Assembly: GCA_020832225.1 (NCBI GenBank)
Contig: JAFIFA010000110.1
Span: 1 to 56,207 of the forward strand
DNA from: Balneolaceae bacterium
GTDB lineage: Bacteria; Bacteroidota; Rhodothermia; Balneolales; Balneolaceae
DNA length: 56,207 bases
Direction: 5' to 3'
Below, in pieces: positions 17,945-27,247 of this stretch. The translations under genes and the position numbers were made by a program. Numbering within the stretch: position 1 is the stretch's first letter; every line of letters starts with the position of its first letter. Below the pieces are notes generated by a model. That model had not been told where the DNA came from and did not search any database. It saw only the letters and a program-made list of their open reading frames with translations.

Positions 17945-19639
17945 CTATCTGGGAAGCTGACGCGTAATCTCGATAAACTCCTGATTATCCACTACGGGGC
18001 GACCTTCGTAGTTCATCACCTCAATAGAGGAAGCAAAGATCAGACGAGTGACTCTTGTGAGCTTTTCAAAGTCGATCTTGTCCACTGTGTCGGATGGTGC
18101 GTGGTAATCTTCGTGAACGCCGGTGAAGAAGAAAACGAAGGGAACGCCAAGCCGGCCAAAGTTCCAGTGGTCACTTCGCCGATAGAACTGATTTCGATCC
18201 TGAAGGTCGTTGTAGCGTCGGTCGAGGCGCATATCAACGGTTTGACTGTTGGCGTGCGTAACCAGGCTATCGAGCCCGGATGAGATGATCTCTCCGCCGA
18301 TCAGGTATACGTAATCCGTATCACCCCGCTCGATATTTTCAGGATCACTCCTTCCGATCATATCAGCGTTAAAGCTGGCAACGGTCTGCTCGATAGGTAT
18401 CACCGGGTGATCCGAATAGTATCTTGAACCCAGTAGCCCCAGCTCCTCTGCCGATACATGGAGAAATAGGATACTCCGCTTTGGCCGGTATCCATCATTG
18501 GAGGCCTTTTGAAGGGCGTTGGCGATTGCCATCAATGCAACCGTACCGCTGCCGTTATCATCAGCTCCGTTGTTAATCATATCGCCGGTCTCGTCGGGCT
18601 GTGTAATCCCAATGTGGTCGTAATGAGCCACAAGAACGAGTACTTCATCCCTGAGCTCGGGATCCGCTCCTTCCATGTAGGCGATCACATTTTCCGTTTC
18701 GAGCGTGCCGGATCCGTCGTATGGAGTGTAGTCGAGAAAATAGGATGTTTCCCGCGGACGGAATGTTGTGATTTCGTCTTTAAGTGTAATCCGCTTCTCT
18801 TCAAGTCTCTCTTCAGAATCCAGCCCGAGCATGTTTGCTGCCATTTCAGGGCTGATCTGAAGGAAAGCCTTAGGAAAACCCGGGGTTCTCTGCTGTTCAT
18901 CACGATAAGCCAGGCTGATATTAGATGGATTGGTCATCAGCATGGAGCTGATTTCTGCCAACTCCTGATACTCCTCCGAAGAGTACCCGGAAACAAGCAG
19001 AATTCCGGCTGCATCTTTATCAACAAGAATAGAGCGAAGCCTGCTGTTGCTGGTGATGTTTGGATTGACCAGCGTATCGCCCTCTTCTGTTACATACGGT
19101 ATATCTTCAAAGATCATCACCCAGCGATCTTTAAGATCGAGTCCATCAGCATCAAGATGATAAACATCTCTTTCAGGGTCATTCAGCCCAAAACCTGCAA
19201 AGACAACATCGCCCCGTTGCGGGTTGGCTCCTCCGAAAAGACGGAAGTATTCACCGCTTGAACTACCCGACTCAACAGTGTGATTTATGGCCAGGGTATC
19301 TCCATTTTCAATCCGGAACGTTCTGTAGACCAGGCTGTCTGTGTAGTCTGCGTTGAGGTCAAAATGCTGAAAGTAGGTTCCGTCATCACCCTTTGGTGAG
19401 ATACCGAGATCGCGGTAGAAATCGGCCAGATAATCTGCTGCAATCTTCTGTCCTCTCATTCCTGAAAAGCGCCCTTCCAGAGAGTCGTGTGCAATCACTT
19501 CGAGGTGTGTTTGCAGGAAGTCTGAAGTGATCTCATCGCTGTAGTTTAGAAGCGTTTCGGAAGAGGTGATCTCTGTGAGGTCTGATGTGGATGCACAACC
19601 CGCCAGAAAGAGCAGTCCAAGAAATAGGGTTCGTCTCAT
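17945..19639 (-). CDS. M28 family metallopeptidase, lipoprotein
   Basis: A 564-residue zinc aminopeptidase-like protein. The lipobox LAGC (Cys15) indicates a lipid anchor. A PA-like insert appears to occupy the middle. The di-zinc ligands are visible in the C-terminal domain: VAHYDHIGI, NNGADDNGSGTVALM, HVSAEELGLLGS, FNADMIGR and EDYHAPSDTVDKIDF. It most likely removes N-terminal residues from peptides in the periplasm or at the cell surface. The start codon overlaps the end of scpA by 4 bases, so the two are probably translationally coupled despite unrelated roles. Confidence 0.93.
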   Translation of the reverse strand: MRRTLFLGLLFLAGCASTSDLTEITSSETLLNYSDEITSDFLQTHLEVIAHDSLEGRFSGMRGQKIAADYLADFYRDLGISPKGDDGTYFQHFDLNADYTDSLVYRTFRIENGDTLAINHTVESGSSSGEYFRLFGGANPQRGDVVFAGFGLNDPERDVYHLDADGLDLKDRWVMIFEDIPYVTEEGDTLVNPNITSNSRLRSILVDKDAAGILLVSGYSSEEYQELAEISSMLMTNPSNISLAYRDEQQRTPGFPKAFLQISPEMAANMLGLDSEERLEEKRITLKDEITTFRPRETSYFLDYTPYDGSGTLETENVIAYMEGADPELRDEVLVLVAHYDHIGITQPDETGDMINNGADDNGSGTVALMAIANALQKASNDGYRPKRSILFLHVSAEELGLLGSRYYSDHPVIPIEQTVASFNADMIGRSDPENIERGDTDYVYLIGGEIISSGLDSLVTHANSQTVDMRLDRRYNDLQDRNQFYRRSDHWNFGRLGVPFVFFFTGVHEDYHAPSDTVDKIDFEKLTRVTRLIFASSIEVMNYEGRPVVDNQEFIEITRQLPR

Positions 19640-20409
19640 TTGAATTCTGATTTGAAAGGTTTTTTTTCTGTCCCTATGATCTCATCAACCGGTACCAGAT
19701 CGATATGGAAATTGGTAGGGTCATCTTCGTCGATAAAAATTCTGAGTTGCTGCTCCTTTAGCATCTCGAGTACGGCAAGAAATGTCACAACAATGGCTGT
19801 TCGCTGCTTCAGTTCCAGGCAGAAGTCGTAAAAAGAGGTTCGCCCTCTTTTCTGAAGCTGTTCAAGCACATACTCTGCCTGCTGCTCTACGGTGAGTTTC
19901 ACCTTTTCTACTTTATGGACCACATTCTGTCGCTTGATATCGGCGAGCACCTTCCGAAAGGCGGCCATCAGGTCGAATAACGTAACGTCCTTTAACGCTT
20001 CTCCACTTGCCTGTGCATCCACATCATCCTCTTCAAGGTATCCGCGAAAATATTTCTGCTGGGTCTCTTCATCAATGATGGAGAGTTTTTCTGCCATCTC
20101 CTTGTAGCGTTTGTATTCAAGCAGTTTCTGAACCAGCTCATATCTCGGGTCACCTTCATCGAGTTCATCTTCATCCTCATTTTCACGAGGGAGCATCATT
20201 CGGGCCTTAATCGACATGAGCAGACTTGCCATATAGATAAATTCACTCGCCACATCCAGATCCAACTCCTCCATCAGGCGGATGTAGTCCAGAAACTCAT
20301 GCGTGATGTGCGAAATGGGTATATCGTAGATATTGAGCTCATCCCGCTTTATAAAAAATAGAAGCAGGTCGAGGGGGCCTTCAAAGTTGCTTAGCTGTAC
20401 TCTGTACAT
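19636..20409 (-). CDS. scpA: Segregation and condensation protein A
   Basis: A 257-residue kleisin that bridges the SMC ATPase heads in the bacterial condensin. The N-terminal SMC-binding region FEGPLDLLLFFIKRDELNIYDIPISHITHEFLDYI and the C-terminal winged-helix half (KRGRTSFYDFCLELKQRTAIVVTFLAVLEML) are typical. The scpB partner is not adjacent in this window. The last four bases overlap the start of the M28 peptidase gene. Confidence 0.95.
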   Translation of the reverse strand: MYRVQLSNFEGPLDLLLFFIKRDELNIYDIPISHITHEFLDYIRLMEELDLDVASEFIYMASLLMSIKARMMLPRENEDEDELDEGDPRYELVQKLLEYKRYKEMAEKLSIIDEETQQKYFRGYLEEDDVDAQASGEALKDVTLFDLMAAFRKVLADIKRQNVVHKVEKVKLTVEQQAEYVLEQLQKRGRTSFYDFCLELKQRTAIVVTFLAVLEMLKEQQLRIFIDEDDPTNFHIDLVPVDEIIGTEKKPFKSEFK

Positions 20410-20543
20410 ACTTAATAAGGGGTGCTTTTTGTCGAATGAGTCAAGATCGGCATTAAAGAGTTAAAAATGAAGTTCTGAGGTTGATTATCTCTTCAGGAAT
20501 GAGCAACATATGGTTGTATATACAATAAACAGAGGAGCCCGCC

Positions 20544-20948
20544 ATGTATACCAGTGCAAATGCATTCAGCAGAGAGATCAGCCGTCACTATGACAATGTA
20601 TTCAGAAGTCTAAACCTGACTACATCATACGTGGAACTTCTTCTCTATATTCATAAGAAGAAAGATTGCACACAGAAGGAGCTGGCAGATGAAATGATGC
20701 TCGCACCCTCTACAATTACACGTTTCATTTCGAAACTGGAAAAAAGAAAATTTGTAGAGAAGAATCGAAGCGGTAAGACCGTTACCGTAAAGCTTACAAA
20801 AGGTGGTAATGGCAAAATCACGGAGATTAAGAAATTATATCGCAAAGCCGATAAAGAGTTAGCTGCTATTCTTGGAGAACGATTTCTTGAGACAACTTCT
20901 AAATTGCTTGAATTTGGTGCAGATCAGCTTGGCAATCAGGAAGAATGA
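20544..20948 (+). CDS. MarR family transcriptional regulator
   Basis: A 134-residue winged-helix dimer-type repressor. The recognition region is clear: KKDCTQKELADEMMLAPSTITRFISKLEKRKFVEKNRSGKTVTVKLTKGG. An unusually good Shine-Dalgarno for this window (GAGGAG) precedes the ATG. It is divergent from scpA and precedes the histidine kinase by 132 bases on the same strand. MarR proteins usually bind a palindrome near their own promoter and respond to small phenolics or oxidants; the target here is unknown. Confidence 0.9.
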   Translation: MYTSANAFSREISRHYDNVFRSLNLTTSYVELLLYIHKKKDCTQKELADEMMLAPSTITRFISKLEKRKFVEKNRSGKTVTVKLTKGGNGKITEIKKLYRKADKELAAILGERFLETTSKLLEFGADQLGNQEE

Positions 20949-21080
20949 AATTATTTTAAGTATGGTGCGATACTTTACAAAGCTGTAACACCCACTGAGC
21001 TCTTCAACTTCATTTGCAGATAATGGAACAATTTTTTTCACTGTTCCGGTGTATAATATTACACCTGGGTCGGCTCTTAT

Positions 21081-23198
21081 GTGCTCTCTCTCTTTGTTTC
21101 ATTACAATTTGTGTTTGCGGGTACAATCTCCCTGCCAATTGAAGAAATGGATGTTCTCAGCATTCAGGAACAGGATCGCAGCAGCCCGGAAAATGTGCTC
21201 AGGCTCAATGATGAAGCGGCAGATCTGATCGATGCCGGTGAGCTGGATGAGGCCAGGGAGCTCATCGATGAAGCACTATCTATCGCTGAAAGTATTGGTG
21301 ATGATGAGGGCAAGGCCTACGCTTACGGAAATCTTGGTAACTACTACTCAACCAAGGGCTACTACAGCGAGATGATAAATGAACTGCAGAGACCTTTCAG
21401 GGAGCTTTCAGGAACATCAAGAGGTGCCTCTCTCGGTAACCTTATTGGTATCGGCCATATGTACAGTGGTGAATATGAAGCGGCACTGAAAGTGTATGCA
21501 GCTGCCCTTGAGCTGGCTGAAGAGACAGATAACAGGCGAATGATTGCGGGGATCCGACAGAACATGGCGTCGACCTACAGCAATCTCGGTGACGCCCATC
21601 AGTCGATAGAAAACTACCTTTTGAGCCTGGAGATGGCTGAGGAGATGGAAGACTCGCTTACAATGGCTGTGGCTTATGAGAATTTAGGGTATATCAACAC
21701 GGATGAGCGAAATGAAGAGCTGGCAGAGCGTTATCTCACCAAAGCATCCGAAATTACCAATGCGATCGGAAATGTCCGATATAAGATGAGTGTGGCATTA
21801 AATTTCGGGGTCTTCTATCGAACATTTGATCGATATGATGAAGCTTTGGCAAGTTACAGACAGGCGATCGAACTGGCAGAAGAGGTTGGGAACCCAATTG
21901 TGCCTATTCAGGCCAGATACAATATGGGCAATGTCTATCAGGATATGGGAGATTATGAACAAGCCCGAACCTACTACGAGCAGTCGCTGCAGGGTAGCCG
22001 GGAGCTCGGTGTCGATCAGGGAATTATGTTTAACTACTCCGGGCTTGCTGATCTGCATGTATTGACGGACCAACACGAAGAAGCAATTCCTCTTTTTCTT
22101 AATTCGCTTGAGCTTGCAGAGAAAGCAGAGAGCCGGAGTATGTCAGCCACTTTAATGCAGAAACTCTCTACTGCATACGAAGCAATTGGTGATACGGCAC
22201 AGGCATACAGCTACCTGAAGAGTTACATGGAGTTGAGGGAGGAGCAGTATGAAACAAATCGTGAAGAGGCACTTGCGAGGCAAGAGTCGCTTCTGAATCT
22301 TCGGATGGAGCGGGAAAACCGTGAACTGGCGGAGGCCACCATGGCGCATCAGCGTAATGTGATAATCGCTTTTGTTCTGCTTCTGATTGTAACGGCTCTG
22401 GCACTTGTAGGGTTTATCTGGCTTACACGAAAGGAAAAACGGGCAAACCGACTACTGGCAGAGAAAAAGAGAGAGCTGGAAGAGGTCAATCTTGAAAAAG
22501 ACAAAATTCTCTCGATCTTATCGCACGATCTGAGGAAACCACTCTCTCAGCTTCAGGGTGTGGTATTCTTAATTCGGGAAGGTGCTTTAAATCATGAAGA
22601 TCTGGATCAGCTACTAAAACAGGTAGACCGCCAGCTCAATCAGGGTATAACCACACTCGGCAACTATCTCCAGTGGGCCCAGAGTCAAATGGAGGGGATT
22701 AAACCGGAGCTTAAAAGTACAGACCTTTCAGGGCTTGCCTCCAGTCTGGTTGATGAAGTGGCCGATCAAATGGGGGGAAAGAGTGTTGAATTTATTAAAG
22801 AACTTAGCCCGGATGCCGGCGCTCTGGCCGATCCTGATATGATGAAGGTAACATTGAGAAACCTGCTCTCCAATGCCGTTAAATATGTAGATGATGGTGG
22901 TCGTGTTACGATTAAAACGGAGAGATATGGTGATCAAACAATGATCTCGGTGGAGGATAATGGAATTGGTATCAGTGAAGATGCCCAGAAGGAGATTTTC
23001 AAATCGTTCAGCAAAACCAGCGTGGGAACCATGGGTGAGGTGGGAACCGGGCTTGGACTTGCGATCTGTAAAGATTTTACTGAAAAGCAGAACGGGACAA
23101 TTAGTTGCGAGTCTGTACCCGGCGAGTGGACTCGTTTTACAATATCTCTTCCGGCCAGTCAAATACGTGAACGAGTTACCTCATCGGTTAGCAGTTAA
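21081..23198 (+). CDS. TPR-containing sensor histidine kinase
   Basis: A 705-residue sensor typical of the Bacteroidota group: an exported TPR sensor (about residues 35-400, e.g. YNMGNVYQDMGDYEQARTYY), one membrane helix (about 427-448), a short coiled coil, then HisKA with the phospho-acceptor His482 in LSHDLRKPLSQLQG and an HATPase domain with NLLSNAVKYV, VEDNGIGIS and GTGLGLAICKDF. No response regulator is adjacent. The start is problematic: the only in-frame start after the upstream stop at 21054 is GTG at 21081, which gives a signal peptide without positive charges. A better signal-like start in another frame lies at 21023 (see findings). Confidence 0.9.
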   Translation: MLSLFVSLQFVFAGTISLPIEEMDVLSIQEQDRSSPENVLRLNDEAADLIDAGELDEARELIDEALSIAESIGDDEGKAYAYGNLGNYYSTKGYYSEMINELQRPFRELSGTSRGASLGNLIGIGHMYSGEYEAALKVYAAALELAEETDNRRMIAGIRQNMASTYSNLGDAHQSIENYLLSLEMAEEMEDSLTMAVAYENLGYINTDERNEELAERYLTKASEITNAIGNVRYKMSVALNFGVFYRTFDRYDEALASYRQAIELAEEVGNPIVPIQARYNMGNVYQDMGDYEQARTYYEQSLQGSRELGVDQGIMFNYSGLADLHVLTDQHEEAIPLFLNSLELAEKAESRSMSATLMQKLSTAYEAIGDTAQAYSYLKSYMELREEQYETNREEALARQESLLNLRMERENRELAEATMAHQRNVIIAFVLLLIVTALALVGFIWLTRKEKRANRLLAEKKRELEEVNLEKDKILSILSHDLRKPLSQLQGVVFLIREGALNHEDLDQLLKQVDRQLNQGITTLGNYLQWAQSQMEGIKPELKSTDLSGLASSLVDEVADQMGGKSVEFIKELSPDAGALADPDMMKVTLRNLLSNAVKYVDDGGRVTIKTERYGDQTMISVEDNGIGISEDAQKEIFKSFSKTSVGTMGEVGTGLGLAICKDFTEKQNGTISCESVPGEWTRFTISLPASQIRERVTSSVSS

Positions 23199-23296
23199 AA
23201 GAGGTAGTAAACCGCATCCCCTACTCCCTGTGGAAGGTTAAGGTCGAATATCCTATACTGAGAGCGCAAAACCTAAGAACTCACCCGCTCTGAGCA

Positions 23297-24619
23297 ATGG
23301 CTGTATTCCTCTGGTTACTCCTTGTGGTTGCCCTTATTGTCTGGATGACGGTGAGGCTCAAGCTACACCCCTTTCTGGCCCTTTTGACCGGCGCCATACT
23401 GATCGGATTTTTAGCCGGTGTAGCAGGTGCTGATATCCTCGGAGCGTTAACAGGAGGATTCGGAGCCACCCTGCAGAGCATCGGAATCGTGATTGCAGCC
23501 GGTACCATTATTGGTGAATATCTGGATCGGAGCGGTGGCGCTAAAGTTCTCGCCGAAAATATTCTAAAGTGGGTTGGAGGGAAGCGATCTCCGGAAGCGA
23601 TGGGTGTTACCGGCTATATCGTCTCCATACCGGTCTTTTGTGATTCCGGATTCATTGTGCTCTCCTCACTCATGAGGGCGATTGGCAAACGAACCAAAAT
23701 CTCAATGGCTGTACTGGCCGTGGCGCTTGCCTCGGGGCTCTATGCCACGCATGTCTTTGTACCCCCAACACCCGGCCCGCTGGCAGCTGCTGCCACCCTG
23801 GAAGCGGATATCGGAAGAGTCTTGTTGCTGGGGCTGCTTGTATCGATCCCGGTGATGATAACCGCGCTGATCTTCGCCAGAGTCTGGTGTAGCCGATTTG
23901 ATATTAGTCCGGGCCTGTTCAATGATGAAGTTGAAAGACCTGAAAATCCACCCCGGTTCTCCATTGCAATTGCCCCCATTTTGACCCCAATCTTTTTGAT
24001 TGCGTTGAAGTCGGTTGCTGAATATCCAACCTCACCATTTGGTGATGGGAGCTTTCAATCCCTGTTGATCTTTTTGGGTGATCCGGTGATCGCTCTTCTC
24101 GCCGGGGTCGTGATCGCTTTCATGATGGTGGGTAACGGCAAGAAACGGATACAAAACAAGTGGCTGGAGGAGGCGCTGAAAAAGGCGGGTATCATCATCC
24201 TGATTACCGGCGCCGGAGGAGCATTCGGAGCCGTTTTGCGAGAGACCGATCTGGCTGATTTTGCGGAGGGGTTTGCATCAGCCGGAAGCTTTGGGGTATT
24301 GATTCCATTCCTGATTGCCGCGTTTCTGAAGACGGCCCAGGGCTCCTCTACTGTAGCCATCATAACGGCAGCGGCAATCTGTGCGCCACTGATTGAGCCA
24401 TTGGGACTCGACTCAGTAAACGGAAAAGCACTGGCGGTACTGGCGATTGGGGCCGGGTCGCTGACGGTATCGCACGTGAACGACAGCTACTTCTGGGTTG
24501 TGGCAAAGTTCTCAGGTATGGAGACATCAACCGCTCTGAAAACACACACCGTTGCCACCCTGCTGATGGGTATTACAGGGCTTGTTGCTGCTCAGATACT
24601 TGCCTGGCTTCTGGTTTAA
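23297..24619 (+). CDS. GntP family permease (gluconate/organic acid:H+ symporter)
   Basis: A 440-residue polytopic membrane protein with about 12 hydrophobic segments. Family motifs are visible, including GYIVSIPVFCDSGFIVLS, HVFVPPTPGPLAAA, FLKTAQGSSTVAIITAAA and SHVNDSYFWVV. Members import gluconate, glycerate or related hydroxy acids with protons. No gluconate kinase or dehydratase gene is adjacent, so the substrate is open. It lies about 100 bases after the sensor kinase. Confidence 0.92.
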   Translation: MAVFLWLLLVVALIVWMTVRLKLHPFLALLTGAILIGFLAGVAGADILGALTGGFGATLQSIGIVIAAGTIIGEYLDRSGGAKVLAENILKWVGGKRSPEAMGVTGYIVSIPVFCDSGFIVLSSLMRAIGKRTKISMAVLAVALASGLYATHVFVPPTPGPLAAAATLEADIGRVLLLGLLVSIPVMITALIFARVWCSRFDISPGLFNDEVERPENPPRFSIAIAPILTPIFLIALKSVAEYPTSPFGDGSFQSLLIFLGDPVIALLAGVVIAFMMVGNGKKRIQNKWLEEALKKAGIIILITGAGGAFGAVLRETDLADFAEGFASAGSFGVLIPFLIAAFLKTAQGSSTVAIITAAAICAPLIEPLGLDSVNGKALAVLAIGAGSLTVSHVNDSYFWVVAKFSGMETSTALKTHTVATLLMGITGLVAAQILAWLLV

Positions 24620-24643
24620 TAGGCTGTTGAACCTGACAGTGAG

Positions 24644-27247
24644 CTATCGTACGATCATAAATTTCTTGATCTGATAATCATTGCCGGAGTAGATCCGTGC
24701 AAAATAGACTCCCGAAGGCGCCGAAGGAATGGAAATAGCGGCCTGTGTGGAGTTTACATCCTGTAGATAAACTCTCTGGCCGGCAATATTGAAGATCTCA
24801 ACCCGGTCTATAACCGATGAGGAGCGAATGGTGAATCTCGAACTGCTCGGATTGGGATATAGGGAGACAAACCCACCGCCCACAGGTGTACCATCAACCG
24901 TAAGGTGAACATGAACCGGCTCTGATCGATGTCCACCGGCTATAACCTGATATCTGAACGAGTCCTCTCCGGTAAAACCGGTGTTGGCAACGTATGAAAA
25001 GCTCCCGTCAGGATTGAGCTGAACCAGTCCGTTAGAGGCCGGATCAATCAAAACAGCCTCCATTTGCGAACCGCCCGGTGAGAGATCGTTGGCCAAAACA
25101 CCATCTTCTGCAGCGATATGATTGATCCCATCCAGCCCAACGCGGTAAAAGTCCGTAACGGCAATCGGGTTGCCAGGCAGGGTTGGAAGCTCCTCTTTCA
25201 TCACAAAGTAACTCTGTTTGCGAAATTCTTCGTGTTCAACTGTGTTCCACTCATCCCACAGAAAACGGTCCGATGTTTCTGCGGAGAAATCGTTGTAGAA
25301 GATTCCAATTGCGATACCATCCGATGTTCGGGTGATGGTTTCGGGAACAGATCGGTCATCATGCATCACCTCAAGCCGGGAGGGATCGGTAAACTGAAGC
25401 AGAGACCATGGCAGCCTTATTTCGATGCGGTCATTGTAGAGTGAAACGGCATCTGTACTCTTTTTGGGCAAATTGAGGCGATGGACCCCAAGCTGTCCGA
25501 TATCCTGCGCCTCTTCATCATTGGCATCGTTTTTCCATCTCACAAGCCTCCAGGGTGCACCATCTGTGGGTGCTGATCGATAGAGTTGTTCGGGTGAGGA
25601 GGAGCCGTGCCAGATACCAAAGAGATCGTACGCCTGAGTTACGTAGAGCTTTGCGCTGTAGTTGGTGATCATCAGGGCAAACTCGGCCCTGTTTTCCACA
25701 ACCTCTCCATTCGGCAGCATCGACTCTCCGAGATCGGCGTCGTAGGTGTCCAGCGAGATCCAGATGGTATCATCTTCGGCGATATGCCGATCTATGTCGA
25801 GCTGCATTTTGAAATAGGCATAACCCGCATCTTTCCAAACACTTTTTATAGGATCATCTTCACCAAACTCCTCCCGCAGTATTGGCTCACGTTCAGGCGA
25901 TCGGAAGCCAATCAATCCATAATTCTGTTCTGCGGCGGTAACGTTGTGCCAGAGCACGCGGCGGTTAATGTCGAAGTCAAAGGGATTGGTAATCCAGGTC
26001 TGTTTAAACCACTCATCTATCCAGGAGAACTGGATGCCTCCTCCGCCTCCTGCCTGATGGATATTCTTGAGCATTCGGATATTGTTTTTACCCTGTTCAT
26101 CTTCGGGATATCCGCCATGATGAATACCACTATGGGCATACTTTGCGACACCCCAGCTGGAAGTCCCTCCAAATTCAGCTATAATCAACGGGAATCTGCT
26201 GTAGTGTTCCTTGAGACGTGTAAGATAACCCAGATAGCTATTCTGCCCTAGATGGTCTTGGAATGACGTATAACCCGGGTGTCGGCTAATGTAGTTGGGA
26301 TAGTATGGATAAGCGTGGTATGAGATGAAAAAACCAGCCTCTGCCCTGCTGTGATCCATGTCGGAGAAGTCGATCGATGCGCTCACTTCATATGTATTCT
26401 CCTCAAAAGGGTGATCGAGCGGATCAAGTGTTGGCCAGCTCGATACGGAGATGGGTCGTTGAGTGCTGTAGTGATCCATCTCAAAAGTAAGCAGGAAGTC
26501 CATTCGTGCAGTCAGCCACGCTTCAGTCGCTTCAGTCTGATCGATAGAGAGGTAATTGCCATTAAACGAGTTCTGCCCGGAGTTGGCTTGATTCGTTTCG
26601 ATCACTTCCGGCGGATGGATCTCCCTGCCGATGATGTAGCCTATCACCCATTGGGAGATATCGGCATCAAATGTGCCATATGCCTTGCCCTGTCTTGTGC
26701 TAATTGATGCATCGCCATGAACAGCCCGTACATTTTCACGGATCTCTTGCTCGAACTGACCGGTTAGAGTAAATAGGTTATCATTATAGCCCTCAATCTC
26801 CTCTTCGAGCCACACCCCTTGAAACAGATAAAGTGGATAGTTTGGGTTTTCCAGATTGTATCGACGGAGCTCCCTGTAGAAGCGTGGAAAGTGTAGCGTG
26901 TATACACGAATGGTGTTGAATCCCGCTTCACGAATCAGCTCGAACCATCTTCTGTAGTCGGCGCTGGTAGCGGCAAGCTCACCTGCAAATGTGCCGGGCA
27001 CAGCTACACCGAGGTTCACTCCTTTAATGAATAGCGGGGAGTATCCTTCGCCATTCCAGACTGTGATATTGGTGCTGTCTGTTGAAAATGGAACCGGAGA
27101 ATCATTGCTTAACTGTGCATGGCTTTTAAATGGTAAAAGCAGAGCAGTAATACAGATGACAATCGATAAAAACAGATTGGTGCGTATCGAATATAGATTC
27201 AATAGGGTCGGTTTAGTTTCGGCCGATCTCGTTTTTGAGCTGTTCAA
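24644..27247 (-). CDS. Secreted glycoside-hydrolase-like protein with Ig-like and type IX sorting domains
   Basis: An 867-residue exported protein. A hydrophobic signal at about 25-44 ends HAQ. Residues about 70-460 look like a clan GH-A TIM barrel: it opens FIKGVNLGVAVPGTF, has REAGFNTIRVYTLH, a possible acid/base Glu209 in IGREIHP and a possible nucleophile Glu358 in LIIAEFGG. A long beta-rich segment follows, then a cadherin/Ig-like domain (about 690-790, GVLANDLSPGG). The C-terminal 70 residues (SLYPNPSSSRFTIRSS, then SGVYFARIYSG and KKFMIVR) are a T9SS type A sorting domain. Polysaccharide substrate unknown. The ATG overlaps the upstream HD gene by 35 bases and leaves a long n-region; a TTG near 27200 is an alternative start. 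Confidence 0.8.
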   Translation of the reverse strand: MNSSKTRSAETKPTLLNLYSIRTNLFLSIVICITALLLPFKSHAQLSNDSPVPFSTDSTNITVWNGEGYSPLFIKGVNLGVAVPGTFAGELAATSADYRRWFELIREAGFNTIRVYTLHFPRFYRELRRYNLENPNYPLYLFQGVWLEEEIEGYNDNLFTLTGQFEQEIRENVRAVHGDASISTRQGKAYGTFDADISQWVIGYIIGREIHPPEVIETNQANSGQNSFNGNYLSIDQTEATEAWLTARMDFLLTFEMDHYSTQRPISVSSWPTLDPLDHPFEENTYEVSASIDFSDMDHSRAEAGFFISYHAYPYYPNYISRHPGYTSFQDHLGQNSYLGYLTRLKEHYSRFPLIIAEFGGTSSWGVAKYAHSGIHHGGYPEDEQGKNNIRMLKNIHQAGGGGGIQFSWIDEWFKQTWITNPFDFDINRRVLWHNVTAAEQNYGLIGFRSPEREPILREEFGEDDPIKSVWKDAGYAYFKMQLDIDRHIAEDDTIWISLDTYDADLGESMLPNGEVVENRAEFALMITNYSAKLYVTQAYDLFGIWHGSSSPEQLYRSAPTDGAPWRLVRWKNDANDEEAQDIGQLGVHRLNLPKKSTDAVSLYNDRIEIRLPWSLLQFTDPSRLEVMHDDRSVPETITRTSDGIAIGIFYNDFSAETSDRFLWDEWNTVEHEEFRKQSYFVMKEELPTLPGNPIAVTDFYRVGLDGINHIAAEDGVLANDLSPGGSQMEAVLIDPASNGLVQLNPDGSFSYVANTGFTGEDSFRYQVIAGGHRSEPVHVHLTVDGTPVGGGFVSLYPNPSSSRFTIRSSSVIDRVEIFNIAGQRVYLQDVNSTQAAISIPSAPSGVYFARIYSGNDYQIKKFMIVR

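Noticed and set aside
18509-19261. 250-residue plus-strand open frame inside the M28 peptidase gene
   Set aside because: It is antisense to a gene with complete catalytic motifs and has no protein-like pattern of its own.
25607-26251. 214-residue plus-strand open frame inside the secreted glycosidase-like gene
   Set aside because: Antisense to a gene whose protein has signal, barrel and sorting domain in order.
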